A stretch of DNA of 41,710 bases from Eubacterium coprostanoligenes (GTDB taxonomy: Bacteria; Bacillota; Clostridia; Oscillospirales; Acutalibacteraceae): positions 1 to 41,710 of the forward strand of contig NZ_FUWW01000017.1 of NCBI RefSeq assembly GCF_900167205.1. Reading direction: 5' to 3'. Shown piece after piece: positions 24,965-32,388 of this stretch. The stretch's first letter is position 1; every line of letters begins with the position of its first letter. The notes beneath the pieces are model-generated. The model saw only the letters and a program-made list of their open reading frames with translations. It had not been told where the DNA came from and searched no databases. The position numbers were made by a program, and so were the translations under genes.

Positions 24965-25252
24965 TTAAGCATCTTTTTTGAGTTGACGCTCAAGCCAAGT
25001 AGCTCCGAGGTCAAGGGCTGTGAAAAGGCCCTTCTTTTCGCTCTTTTTAACGATTCTTTCCTTTGGTGACAATGACTCATCTGTGGCAAGCAACTGAATT
25101 GTGATGTCACCTGCAAGAGTAATGTCCTTGTATTCTTCGGCATTTTTAATTGTAAGACATACAACATATGCATCGTTCATATCTCCGTAGTAAATTGTAT
25201 TGCCGCTTCTAACCAAAGGTCTTCCTTTGTATTCAAAAAACTTTTCTGCCAA
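24965..25252 (-). CDS. Small conserved-looking protein of unknown function downstream of ireB
   Basis: A 95-residue protein that starts at a TTG (25252) with a perfect AAGGAGG 7 bases upstream, so the unusual start is well supported. It begins MAEKFFEYKGRPLVRSGNTIYYG, has a beta-rich middle (DITLAGDITIQLLATDE) and ends in a basic amphipathic helix (GLFTALDLGATWLERQLKK). No catalytic motif, Cys cluster or membrane helix is visible. It follows ireB by 22 bases and ends at a terminator, so the two form a two-gene operon. Its position behind ireB suggests a link to IreK-type Ser/Thr kinase signalling or cell-wall stress, but that is context only. Confidence 0.75.
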   Translation of the reverse strand: MAEKFFEYKGRPLVRSGNTIYYGDMNDAYVVCLTIKNAEEYKDITLAGDITIQLLATDESLSPKERIVKKSEKKGLFTALDLGATWLERQLKKDA

Positions 25253-25274
25253 AGGTAACCCTCCTTATATTGTA

Positions 25275-25517
25275 TTAGCTGAGGTAATACTTTACCATTT
25301 CTGCCAAAAGCTCATCTCTGTCTATCTTACGGATCAAGCTCCTTGCGTTGTTATGAGTGGTGATGTATGTCGGATCTTCGGATAAAATATAACCGACTAT
25401 TTGGTTAATCGGGTTGTAGCCCTTTTCCTTTAATGCGTCATAAACAGCAGTAAGGGTGTCTTTCATAACATCCTCGTTGTCATTTGCAATTCTAAAGGTC
25501 ATAGTCTTATCTTTCAC
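25275..25517 (-). CDS. ireB: IreB family regulatory phosphoprotein (UPF0297)
   Basis: An 80-residue protein that matches IreB along its whole length: [50 protein letters not shown]. In Enterococcus faecalis IreB is a small dimeric protein phosphorylated on N-terminal Thr residues by the PASTA kinase IreK, and it modulates intrinsic cephalosporin resistance. Here Thr5 and Thr7 lie in the equivalent N-terminal region. The GTG start at 25517 is supported by GGAGG about 10 bases upstream. In many Firmicutes ireB precedes ruvX (yqgF) and a DUF1292 gene; here the next gene is instead the 95-residue unknown. Confidence 0.92.
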   Translation of the reverse strand: MKDKTMTFRIANDNEDVMKDTLTAVYDALKEKGYNPINQIVGYILSEDPTYITTHNNARSLIRKIDRDELLAEMVKYYLS

Positions 25518-25541
25518 TTTTGATCCACCTCCGCTTAAAGT

Positions 25542-25571
25542 ATTATATACCGCAGTTTTAGTATATGTTAA
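25542..25571 (-). promoter_or_regulatory. Candidate ireB promoter
   Basis: On the minus strand TTAACA (25571-25566) and TATAAT (25547-25542) are 18 bases apart. A second candidate further upstream is TTGAAA (25610-25605) with TATAAT (25587-25582) and a 17-base spacer. Confidence 0.5.
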
Positions 25572-25648
25572 TTTAAATTATATTATATACTTTATTAAAT
25601 AAGATTTCAACTCTTTTTTTAGTATTTTGAACAAAATCTTGAAATAAC

Positions 25649-25677
25649 TTGACTTAATTGTCTTTAAGGTTTATAAT
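25649..25677 (+). promoter_or_regulatory. Promoter of the pheS T-box leader
   Basis: TTGACT (25649-25654), a 17-base spacer and TATAAT (25672-25677). Confidence 0.8.
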
Positions 25678-25683
25678 TTATGC

Positions 25684-25925
25684 AACAATTGAAGAATTAA
25701 TGCGATGAACAGGTGTAAGTAGAGTGTCCGTTTGATGAAAGAGAGTGCACGGTCGGTGTGAGTGCATATCGGCGGGGATTTGAATTTCAGCCTGCGAGCA
25801 CCCTGCGAGCAATTAAGTAGGGCGTACACCTGCGATAAAGGTAAGAGTGGCATATTTTATGTATGCAATTTGAGTGGTACCACGGAAATTTTCGTCTCAT
25901 ATTTATGAGGCGCTTTTATTTTTTT
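25684..25925 (+). ncRNA. T-box leader (tRNA-Phe sensing) of pheST
   Basis: The leader contains the T-box core GAGTGGTACCACGG (25872-25885), followed by an intrinsic terminator and then pheS. A candidate specifier codon TTC (Phe) lies in GAATTTCAG (25786-25788) in Stem I, agreeing with the downstream gene. Uncharged tRNA-Phe would bind the specifier and the T-box bulge and stabilise the antiterminator. An 11-base direct repeat, CCTGCGAGCAC, occurs just 3' of the specifier (25791-25801, with the second unit from 25802). It may alter the 3' side of Stem I. Confidence 0.92.
25893..25912 (+). terminator. Regulated terminator of the T-box
   Basis: CGTCTCAT (25893-25900) and ATGAGGCG (25905-25912) form an 8-bp stem with one wobble and a 4-base loop. 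CTTTTATTTTTTT follows. It overlaps the 3' side of the antiterminator region. Confidence 0.88.
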
Positions 25926-25939
25926 ATGGAGGAAAATCA

Positions 25940-26992
25940 ATGGAACAAAAGATTAAAGACTTAAGATCCAAGTTTGAAAAAGAACTTGAAAATATTAAGG
26001 ATTTGTCTGAACTTGAGGATGTTCGTGTTGCATATCTCGGCAAAAAGGGAAGTGTAACCGATTTGCTCAAGGCAATGAAGGAACTTTCAGTCGAAGACAA
26101 AAAGGCTTTCGGACAAAAAGTAAACGAACTTAAGGGCGTTGTTGCTCAAAGAATTGCCGAAAAAACAGCAGAAATGAAAGAAAAGGAAGTTCAAAAGGAA
26201 ATCGAGCTTATGCCTGAATTTGACCTTTCTCTTCCTGCAAATTTGGCAAGAGGTTCATATCACCCTGTAACAATCGTTCAGCGTCAGTGTGAGCAGATAT
26301 TCAAGTCGATGGGCTTTACAGTTGAGGATTATCCCGAGGTTGTAACCGACTATGAATGCTTTGAATCTGTTAATGTGCCAAAGGATCACCCGGCTCGTGA
26401 TATGCAGGACACCTATTATCTCACAAACGGTCAACTTTTGAAGTCGCAGACTTCAGCTGCACAAAATGCTATTTTGAAAAAATATAAGGATGACCTTATC
26501 AATAACGGCACACCTATCAAGGCTATTTTCCCGGGCAGATGCTTCCGTAACGAAGCAACAGACGCTTGCCACGAAAACACTTTCTTCCAAATGGAAGGTA
26601 TGATGGTCGGCAAAGATATTTCTATTTCAAACCTTATCTACTTTATGAAAACTATGCTTTCGGAAGTGTTCCAAAAGGACATTAAGGTTAGACTTCGTCC
26701 GGGCTTCTTCCCATTCGTTGAACCCGGCTTTGAACTTGACATCAGCTGTCTTATCTGTGGCGGTGAGGGTTGCCCAAGCTGTAAGCACAGCGGTTGGCTC
26801 GAACTTTGCCCTTGCGGAATGATTCATCCGGAGGTTCTCCGTATGGGTGGCATTGACCCTGATGAATACACAGGCTTTGCGTTTGGCTTGGGTCTTACAA
26901 GACTTGTTATGATGAAATACGGCATTAAAGATATTCGTGATTTGAACGGCGGCAGCCTCAAGGCTATGAGCCAGTTCACCGATGATGAATAA
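25940..26992 (+). CDS. pheS: Phenylalanyl-tRNA synthetase alpha subunit
   Basis: A 350-residue class II synthetase subunit. An N-terminal coiled coil (about 1-90, many Lys/Glu) contacts tRNA, and the catalytic domain follows. Landmarks: GSYHPVTIVQRQCEQIF, motif 2 region GRCFRNEATDACHENTFFQMEG, RLRPGFFPFVEPGFELD and motif 3 GFAFGLGLTRLVMMKYGI. The ATG at 25940 follows GGAGG by 7 bases; the longer frame from 25874 would run through the terminator. It forms the alpha2beta2 enzyme with PheT, whose gene starts 17 bases downstream, and is controlled by the T-box leader. Confidence 0.97.
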   Translation: MEQKIKDLRSKFEKELENIKDLSELEDVRVAYLGKKGSVTDLLKAMKELSVEDKKAFGQKVNELKGVVAQRIAEKTAEMKEKEVQKEIELMPEFDLSLPANLARGSYHPVTIVQRQCEQIFKSMGFTVEDYPEVVTDYECFESVNVPKDHPARDMQDTYYLTNGQLLKSQTSAAQNAILKKYKDDLINNGTPIKAIFPGRCFRNEATDACHENTFFQMEGMMVGKDISISNLIYFMKTMLSEVFQKDIKVRLRPGFFPFVEPGFELDISCLICGGEGCPSCKHSGWLELCPCGMIHPEVLRMGGIDPDEYTGFAFGLGLTRLVMMKYGIKDIRDLNGGSLKAMSQFTDDE

Positions 26993-27009
26993 GAAAGGGG
27001 AGTGACATT

Positions 27010-29376
27010 ATGTTTTTATCTATGAATTGGATTTCGGACTTTGTTGATTTGTCCGGACTTGATAAGATTAAACTTATCAATCAGTTTTCACTCTCTACCG
27101 CAGAAGTAGAAAACGATATTTTCTTCAAAGGCTCTGATTTGTCAGGAGTTGTTGTTGCAGAGATTAAGTCTGTAGAAAATCACCCTGATTCAAAAAAACT
27201 TCATTTGCTCAAGGTTGACGCAGGCGAGGCAGAACTTACCGATGTTGTTTGCGGTGCACCTAATGTCAGAGTTGGCATGAAAACCGCATTTGCAAAGGTT
27301 GGCGCAAAAATTGGTGAGATTGAGATTGCTCCTCGTCCTCTTGCCGGCTATATGTCATACGGTATGTGCTGTTCAGAAAAGGAAATCGGCATTTCTGATG
27401 ATAACAGCGGTATTATGGAAATCACAGATGATATTCCAAACGGCACAGACTTAAAAGAAGTTTATGCTATTGATGATATTATCTTTGAAGTAGACAATAA
27501 GTCGCTTACAAACCGTCCTGACCTTTGGGGACACTACGGTATCGCAAGAGAATTTGCCGCACTTTCAGGCAGAGAACTCAAACCGCTTGAAACAGTTGAC
27601 CTTTCAAAGTACGACAATCTTTCAAAGGTTGATATGAAGATTGAAGACCCGCTTTGCCAAAGATATTCTTGCTTGCAGGTTGAAAACATCAAGCGTTCGG
27701 TTTCTCCTGTTGATATGCGTATCCGTCTTTATTATTGCGGAATGAGAGCCATCAACTTCCTTGCAGACCTTACAAATTATCTTATGCTTGAAATGGGTCA
27801 GCCTATGCACGCATTCGATAGCCGTAAGGTTGAAAAAATCAGAATTAAGCGTTTTGATAAGCCGTTTACTTTCCAAACTCTTGACGGAGTGGAAAGAAAT
27901 ATTGACGAAAATACACTTATGATTTGCAACGATAACACTCCTGTTGCAATTGCAGGTATTATGGGCGGTCTTGACAGCGAAATTGTTGACGACACAACAA
28001 CACTCACTCTTGAATCCGCAACATTTGACGCTGCTTCAATCCGTAAGTCAACTGTTCGTCTTTCACACAGAACAGACGCTTCTATGAGATATGAGAAGTG
28101 TCTCGACCCTGAAATGACAGTAACAGCTATCGCAAGATTTGTAAATCTTCTTCAAAAGTATGATGCAGATTCAACAGTTGTTTCTGCTCTTACCGATGAT
28201 TACGCTTATCATTACGAAAAGGTGGAACTCAACTTTAACAAGTCTTTTGTTGACAAATATACCGGTATTGAAATTTCAAACGATACTATCATCAAAACTT
28301 TGACTTCTCTCGGCTTCACAGCAAGCGTTGACAATGACGAATTCACTGTTGATGTTCCGTCTTGGAGAGCAACAAAGGATGTCACAATGAAGGCTGATAT
28401 TATCGAGGAAATTACCCGTATTTACGGCTATGATAACTTTGATGTTCACACCTGCCTTGCTCCGCTTTATCCTGTTCGCCCTGATGTTGAAAAAACCGTT
28501 GAGGATAAAATCAAGGATTTGCTTGTAAAGAGATTTTCTCTCCATGAGCTTCACTCATATGTATGGGCTTATTATGACGAACTCAAGTCTCTCGGCATTG
28601 ATGTAGAGGGTGAAATCAAACTTGAGGGTGCATCAAACCCTAATATCGAAACTATTCGTAAATCAATTATTCCGACTCAACTTTGTCAGGTTAAGCAAAA
28701 CACTTCATTTGCACTTCGCTTTGGTATTTTTGAAATCGGCAGAGTTGTTACAGGCCTTGACGAAAACAATCTTTGTGTAGAAAAGAAGAAGCTTGCTATT
28801 ACACTTTTCAGCAAAGTTTCTCCTGTGTCTGTGCTTTTCTATAAACTCCGTGATATTTTGGAAGTTATGTCCGATGATATTAAGCACAAGTCGCTTTCAT
28901 TTGAACCGATTGAAGCAACTTCAAATTATCAACATCCAAGAAATCTTAACAGAATTATCTGTGACGGCGTTGAAATCGGTCAAATCGGTATTGTTCACCC
29001 AACTGTTCAAAAGAAAATTGACAAGAAGGCTGCTATCGTGTTTGCCGAGGTTGATGTTGAGGCATTTGCAAATATTGAAAACGCTTCAATCCAATATGTT
29101 GAACCGTCAAAGTTCCCTGAAATTGAAGTTGACCTTTCATTTGTTTCACAAAAATTTGCACCTATCGCAAAGGCTATTGCAGAAACAAGAAGTCCACTCA
29201 TCAAAAATGTTTATGTAACAGATATTTATGAGGACGAAAATGACGGCACAAAGTCAATCACAACTCGTATTGTATTTTCTCACTCTGACAAAACTCTTAC
29301 AAGAGAGGAAGTTCAAGAGGTAACAGACAGCATTATCGAGTCACTCAAGAATGACGGAATCGAGCTTAAAGGCTAA
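27010..29376 (+). CDS. pheT: Phenylalanyl-tRNA synthetase beta subunit
   Basis: A 788-residue beta subunit with the usual domain order. An N-terminal EMAP-like tRNA-binding domain (about 38-150: ENHPDSKKLHLLKVDAG, VVCGAPNVR) is followed by B3/B4 editing domains (ADLTNYLMLEMGQPMHAFD), the B5 domain, a catalytic-like core and a C-terminal ferredoxin-fold anticodon-binding domain (SKFPEIEVDLSFV ... SHSDKTLTREEVQ). The start has AAAGGGGAG 7 bases upstream. It is co-transcribed with pheS. Its stop codon is followed after 8 bases by repeat copy 1, and a separate terminator lies on the far side of that repeat. Confidence 0.97.
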   Translation: MFLSMNWISDFVDLSGLDKIKLINQFSLSTAEVENDIFFKGSDLSGVVVAEIKSVENHPDSKKLHLLKVDAGEAELTDVVCGAPNVRVGMKTAFAKVGAKIGEIEIAPRPLAGYMSYGMCCSEKEIGISDDNSGIMEITDDIPNGTDLKEVYAIDDIIFEVDNKSLTNRPDLWGHYGIAREFAALSGRELKPLETVDLSKYDNLSKVDMKIEDPLCQRYSCLQVENIKRSVSPVDMRIRLYYCGMRAINFLADLTNYLMLEMGQPMHAFDSRKVEKIRIKRFDKPFTFQTLDGVERNIDENTLMICNDNTPVAIAGIMGGLDSEIVDDTTTLTLESATFDAASIRKSTVRLSHRTDASMRYEKCLDPEMTVTAIARFVNLLQKYDADSTVVSALTDDYAYHYEKVELNFNKSFVDKYTGIEISNDTIIKTLTSLGFTASVDNDEFTVDVPSWRATKDVTMKADIIEEITRIYGYDNFDVHTCLAPLYPVRPDVEKTVEDKIKDLLVKRFSLHELHSYVWAYYDELKSLGIDVEGEIKLEGASNPNIETIRKSIIPTQLCQVKQNTSFALRFGIFEIGRVVTGLDENNLCVEKKKLAITLFSKVSPVSVLFYKLRDILEVMSDDIKHKSLSFEPIEATSNYQHPRNLNRIICDGVEIGQIGIVHPTVQKKIDKKAAIVFAEVDVEAFANIENASIQYVEPSKFPEIEVDLSFVSQKFAPIAKAIAETRSPLIKNVYVTDIYEDENDGTKSITTRIVFSHSDKTLTREEVQEVTDSIIESLKNDGIELKG

Positions 29377-29384
29377 GACAGCTG

Positions 29385-29715
29385 TAGGCTGTTGAGAAAG
29401 GTTCTGAATTTCGTTTTCTTGCGAACTTTGCTGTACCTCGTCAAAACATATTCCGTATAGAACAAAACAGAGTTTTGTAAGTATACTACATATGTTTTTC
29501 CTCTTTCCAAAAAATCTACTGATTTTTTGGAAGCCTTATATTTGCTTGTTCGCAAAAAACGAAAAACGCCAAAAGTGCCGCAAACTCGATGCTTGCGGCA
29601 CTTTTCTTAAATAGTAATATTAAATTAATAGTATTCCGGGATAGGCAAGCCTATCCCCTACTTAATGTGTGTTAATATAATTTTGGCGTGGTTCAGGGGC
29701 TTTATCGACAGTCTG
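29385..29715 (+). repeat. MITE-like repeat, copy 1 (331 bp)
   Basis: The left end TAGGCTGTTGAGAAAG (29385-29400) and the right end CTTTATCGACAGTCTG (29700-29715) are imperfect inverted repeats of each other (12 of 16). Shared internal blocks are TTCTGAATTTCGTTTTCTTG after the left end, AACGAAAAACGCC before the central hairpin and TTTGGCGTG before the right end. Relative to the other two copies it has about 106 extra bases (29441-29552), including a perfect 12-bp hairpin TTCCAAAAAATC/GATTTTTTGGAA. It also has a GGGATAGGC/GCCTATCCC hairpin (29638-29657). No transposase is encoded. It fills the gap between pheT and its terminator. Confidence 0.85.
29571..29605. terminator. Central hairpin of repeat copy 1
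   Basis: AAAAGTGCCGCAA (29571-29583) pairs with TTGCGGCACTTTT (29593-29605), flanked by A- and T-runs, so it is a plausible terminator on either strand. Confidence 0.7.
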
Positions 29716-29716
29716 A

Positions 29717-29746
29717 AAGGTGTTCATTTTGAAGAATGAGCACCTT
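29717..29746 (+). terminator. Terminator downstream of pheT and repeat copy 1
   Basis: AAGGTGTTCATT (29717-29728) pairs with AATGAGCACCTT (29735-29746), 12 bp with one wobble, followed by TTTT. It is separated from pheT by the inserted repeat. Confidence 0.85.
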
Positions 29747-29759
29747 TTTTGTATAGACT

Positions 29760-30068
29760 TTAATCTAATGCGTCTTTTACCGCATCGCCGGCTTTGTCAA
29801 CGCTTCCGCCAACACCGTTTGCGATTTTGTCAGCGCCCTCACCGATGTCATCGCTCACCTTGTCGGCACGGCGAGAAACATCGTTTCCGGCTTTGGATAA
29901 ATCTTCCTCAACCTTGGTTGTGGTGGTTTCTATTTTTGTTGTGGTTTCCTTGGTGGTTGCGATTGTTGGCTTTTGTGTGGTTGGAGTGTTGTCTTTTTTG
30001 CTTGAACATCCAACAAAAATTATAGCCGACATAATAACTGCAAGTGCAATAATGATTATTTTTTTCAT
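29760..30068 (-). CDS. Small Thr-rich lipoprotein
   Basis: A 102-residue protein with a lipoprotein signal peptide: MKKIIIIALAVIMSAIIFVGCSS, with the lipobox Cys at about residue 21. After the Cys comes a Thr/Lys-rich linker (PTTQKPTIATTKETTTK). A predicted amphipathic helix carries repeated Asp/Ala/Gly (ADKVSDDIGEGADKIANGVG), resembling YtxH/CsbD-like helical repeats. I prefer the ATG at 30068, with AAAGGATGAT upstream; an ATG at 30080 overlaps that site. It follows the YpeB-like gene by 56 bases on the same strand, suggesting a joint role at the membrane or spore, but no specific function is known. Confidence 0.75.
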   Translation of the reverse strand: MKKIIIIALAVIMSAIIFVGCSSKKDNTPTTQKPTIATTKETTTKIETTTTKVEEDLSKAGNDVSRRADKVSDDIGEGADKIANGVGGSVDKAGDAVKDALD

Positions 30069-30124
30069 AGTTTGTATCATCCTTTCAGTGGTAGTATTTG
30101 CATATCATTTTGTGTTATTCAAAT

Positions 30125-31453
30125 TTATTTTACCAAAGTGCCGTTTGCGGATTTCAGAAGAATCATAATGTCCTCCTCGTCACCTGTGTCGCAGTTGATA
30201 TAAACAAGAGTGTCCTCGCCTGTGTCGTTGCTTTTGCAGGTGAACTCGTAGCACTGAACTTCTTTTCCGCTCTCCTTTGGAATAACGCACATTTTTGAAC
30301 TTTTCACTTCAAGGTATCGAGAAAGTTTTTTCTTCGCTTGATTTGTTGATAACTTTGCGATTTTCGGTTCTCTTTTGATGTGATTTGTCAAATATGTTTT
30401 TGCATCAATGCCAATCAAATTGCCGTCATTCATAGAAATTGCAACTTTGATTAAATCCGAATAGTAGCAGGTGTTGTCTTTTTGGTATGCACAGTTGACC
30501 GTGCAAATGTTGTTTTCAACATTGTAGTAGCAAACCGTCATATTGTCGTAGCCTAATTTTTCAAGAGCTTTGATAGCAAGATTGCACGCATTTTCTGCCG
30601 TGATGTTTGAACTTTGAATTCTGCCGGAATATAAAATTTCTTTTATATATCCGCCTTGCTTGGTGACAAGTCCTGTGTATCGTCCGCATTTGAAGGTGTA
30701 GCACGGAATTCTTGATTTGTCGTCTGTTTCGTATGATACATTCTTGATGTCGATGCCGAGAGCGTCTGCAAAGATTTGTCTGCATTCTTCTTGTGTTTTC
30801 ACTTCTCCCGATTTCACAAGCCTTGACGCTTTTCTCAACACTTGGTCAGAAAAAGGTCCGTCATACAGCAGGGTGGGGAAATCTTCAAATATTTCTGCCC
30901 CTGTGCTGAAGCCGTTTGCAAGCGGAGTGACATTGATTTTGCTTGTGCTTTTCACCTCGTTGTCGGTGATCATTGCGCCCGAATTGACTGTTGCAACCAT
31001 ATTTTTGGTCTGCTCGTTGAATTTTTCGGCATAGCGTAGCAGTGCTTTCAAGTTGTCGTGTTCTTCATGCGTGATTTGCTCGCCGTTGTCGATTTTTGTG
31101 CCGATATATTGTGCGTAGTCACTGCATTGGCTCAAAAATTTGTATGCGTTGGTCAGCTCCATTTGGTTTATCGGCAGTCGGCTCATTGCGTTTTTTGCAG
31201 TTGAACACTGTGCATATAAATCTCTGCTTAAATCATAGATTTCACCGTTTGAATTTGACATCAAACTTTTGGTAATATCCGTGTTCACTTTGTCAAGACA
31301 TTCGCTCAATTCCGCAAGACTTTGTTGGTACGAAACTTCAAGCTCTGTTTTGTATGCTTTCATATTTGATGCACTCAAAACACTTGATGCAACGATGATT
31401 ATCAGCATAAATCCGATGTAGGAAACAATCCTGATGTAGCTTCTTTTTGTCAT
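30125..31453 (-). CDS. ypeB: YpeB-like germination protein
   Basis: A 442-residue protein with an N-terminal membrane anchor (about 8-28), a helical region (30-185) and a C-terminal part with PepSY/YpeB-type repeats. The segment FPTLLYDGPFSDQVL is highly typical of YpeB. In Bacillus and Clostridia YpeB partners the spore cortex-lytic enzyme SleB and is needed for its localisation and stability, so its presence indicates a spore-forming lineage. No sleB is next to it here. The start has AAAGGAG about 8 bases upstream. The downstream lipoprotein gene is on the same strand. Confidence 0.85.
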   Translation of the reverse strand: MTKRSYIRIVSYIGFMLIIIVASSVLSASNMKAYKTELEVSYQQSLAELSECLDKVNTDITKSLMSNSNGEIYDLSRDLYAQCSTAKNAMSRLPINQMELTNAYKFLSQCSDYAQYIGTKIDNGEQITHEEHDNLKALLRYAEKFNEQTKNMVATVNSGAMITDNEVKSTSKINVTPLANGFSTGAEIFEDFPTLLYDGPFSDQVLRKASRLVKSGEVKTQEECRQIFADALGIDIKNVSYETDDKSRIPCYTFKCGRYTGLVTKQGGYIKEILYSGRIQSSNITAENACNLAIKALEKLGYDNMTVCYYNVENNICTVNCAYQKDNTCYYSDLIKVAISMNDGNLIGIDAKTYLTNHIKREPKIAKLSTNQAKKKLSRYLEVKSSKMCVIPKESGKEVQCYEFTCKSNDTGEDTLVYINCDTGDEEDIMILLKSANGTLVK

Positions 31454-31521
31454 ATATATACTCCTTTATCATTTTTCACCTCTATTGTTTACACAATTTA
31501 GCCAAAAATACATCTTTTTAA

Positions 31522-31550
31522 TTGCAACGCTAATATTACTGTGCTATAAT
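31522..31550 (+). promoter_or_regulatory. Promoter of the proBA operon
   Basis: TTGCAA (31522-31527), a 17-base spacer, extended -10 TGCTATAAT (TATAAT at 31545-31550). Confidence 0.75.
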
Positions 31551-31584
31551 ATTAAACTGAATTATAATATTGGAGCAAAAATTT

Positions 31585-32355
31585 ATGCAAAAGAAGAGAA
31601 TTGTAGTAAAGGTCGGCACTTCCACCCTTACTCATAAGACAGGAAAAACAAATATCCAAAAAATCGGGGAGCTTGTATCCGTGCTTGCAGACTTGCATAA
31701 TATGGGACACGAGGTTATTCTTGTGTCATCGGGTGCTATCGGAATCGGCACGGCTCGTCTTGGTTTGCATAAAAAGCCCCAGAGCATAAAGGGCAGACAG
31801 GCGGCAGCTGCTGTCGGTCAGGGTGAACTTATGTTCCTTTATGACAAGTTTTTCGGCGAATATGATGTTATTGTTTCACAGCTTCTTTTCACATATGATG
31901 CACTTGAAAACAAGGAAAACAAGATGCACCTCACAAACACATTTAATCAGCTTATCGAATACGGCGTTATTCCGGTTGTAAACGAAAACGACTCCGTGTC
32001 AATCGAGGAACTTTTGAACGGCGACAACGATTGTCTTTCTGCAACGGTGGCAGAACTTATTGATGCGGATTTGCTTGTTATGCTCACCGATACAGACGGC
32101 TTGTACGACAGTAATCCGTCAGAAAATCCCGATGCAAAACTCATCCCTGTTGTAAAAGAAATCACTCCGGAGATTGAAGCGGTTGCAGGCGGAGCAGGCG
32201 AAAAGGGAACAGGCGGTTTTGCAACAAAGGTTAAGGCTGCAAAGATTGCCAACGGCGCAGGTATCCCGGTTGTTGTTATGAACGGTATCACACCAAAGAA
32301 AATTTACAATGTGCTTGACGGAGAAAGTGTCGGCACAAGATTTTTACCTAATTGA
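31585..32355 (+). CDS. proB: Glutamate 5-kinase
   Basis: A 256-residue amino-acid kinase that phosphorylates glutamate in the first step of proline synthesis. Signatures are RIVVKVGTSTLTHKTGK, VILVSSGAIGIGTARLGL, PVVNENDSVS, LLVMLTDTDGLYDSNP and GTGGFATKVKAAKIANGAG. The C-terminal PUA domain found in longer ProB proteins is absent, as in many Clostridia. The ATG at 31585 follows GGAG by 9 bases; the frame can open at a TTG at 31570, which overlaps that site. proA starts 33 bases downstream. Confidence 0.96.
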   Translation: MQKKRIVVKVGTSTLTHKTGKTNIQKIGELVSVLADLHNMGHEVILVSSGAIGIGTARLGLHKKPQSIKGRQAAAAVGQGELMFLYDKFFGEYDVIVSQLLFTYDALENKENKMHLTNTFNQLIEYGVIPVVNENDSVSIEELLNGDNDCLSATVAELIDADLLVMLTDTDGLYDSNPSENPDAKLIPVVKEITPEIEAVAGGAGEKGTGGFATKVKAAKIANGAGIPVVVMNGITPKKIYNVLDGESVGTRFLPN

Positions 32356-32388
32356 TTTATTTTTCCGAATGAACGGAGGAGTTTTGAT

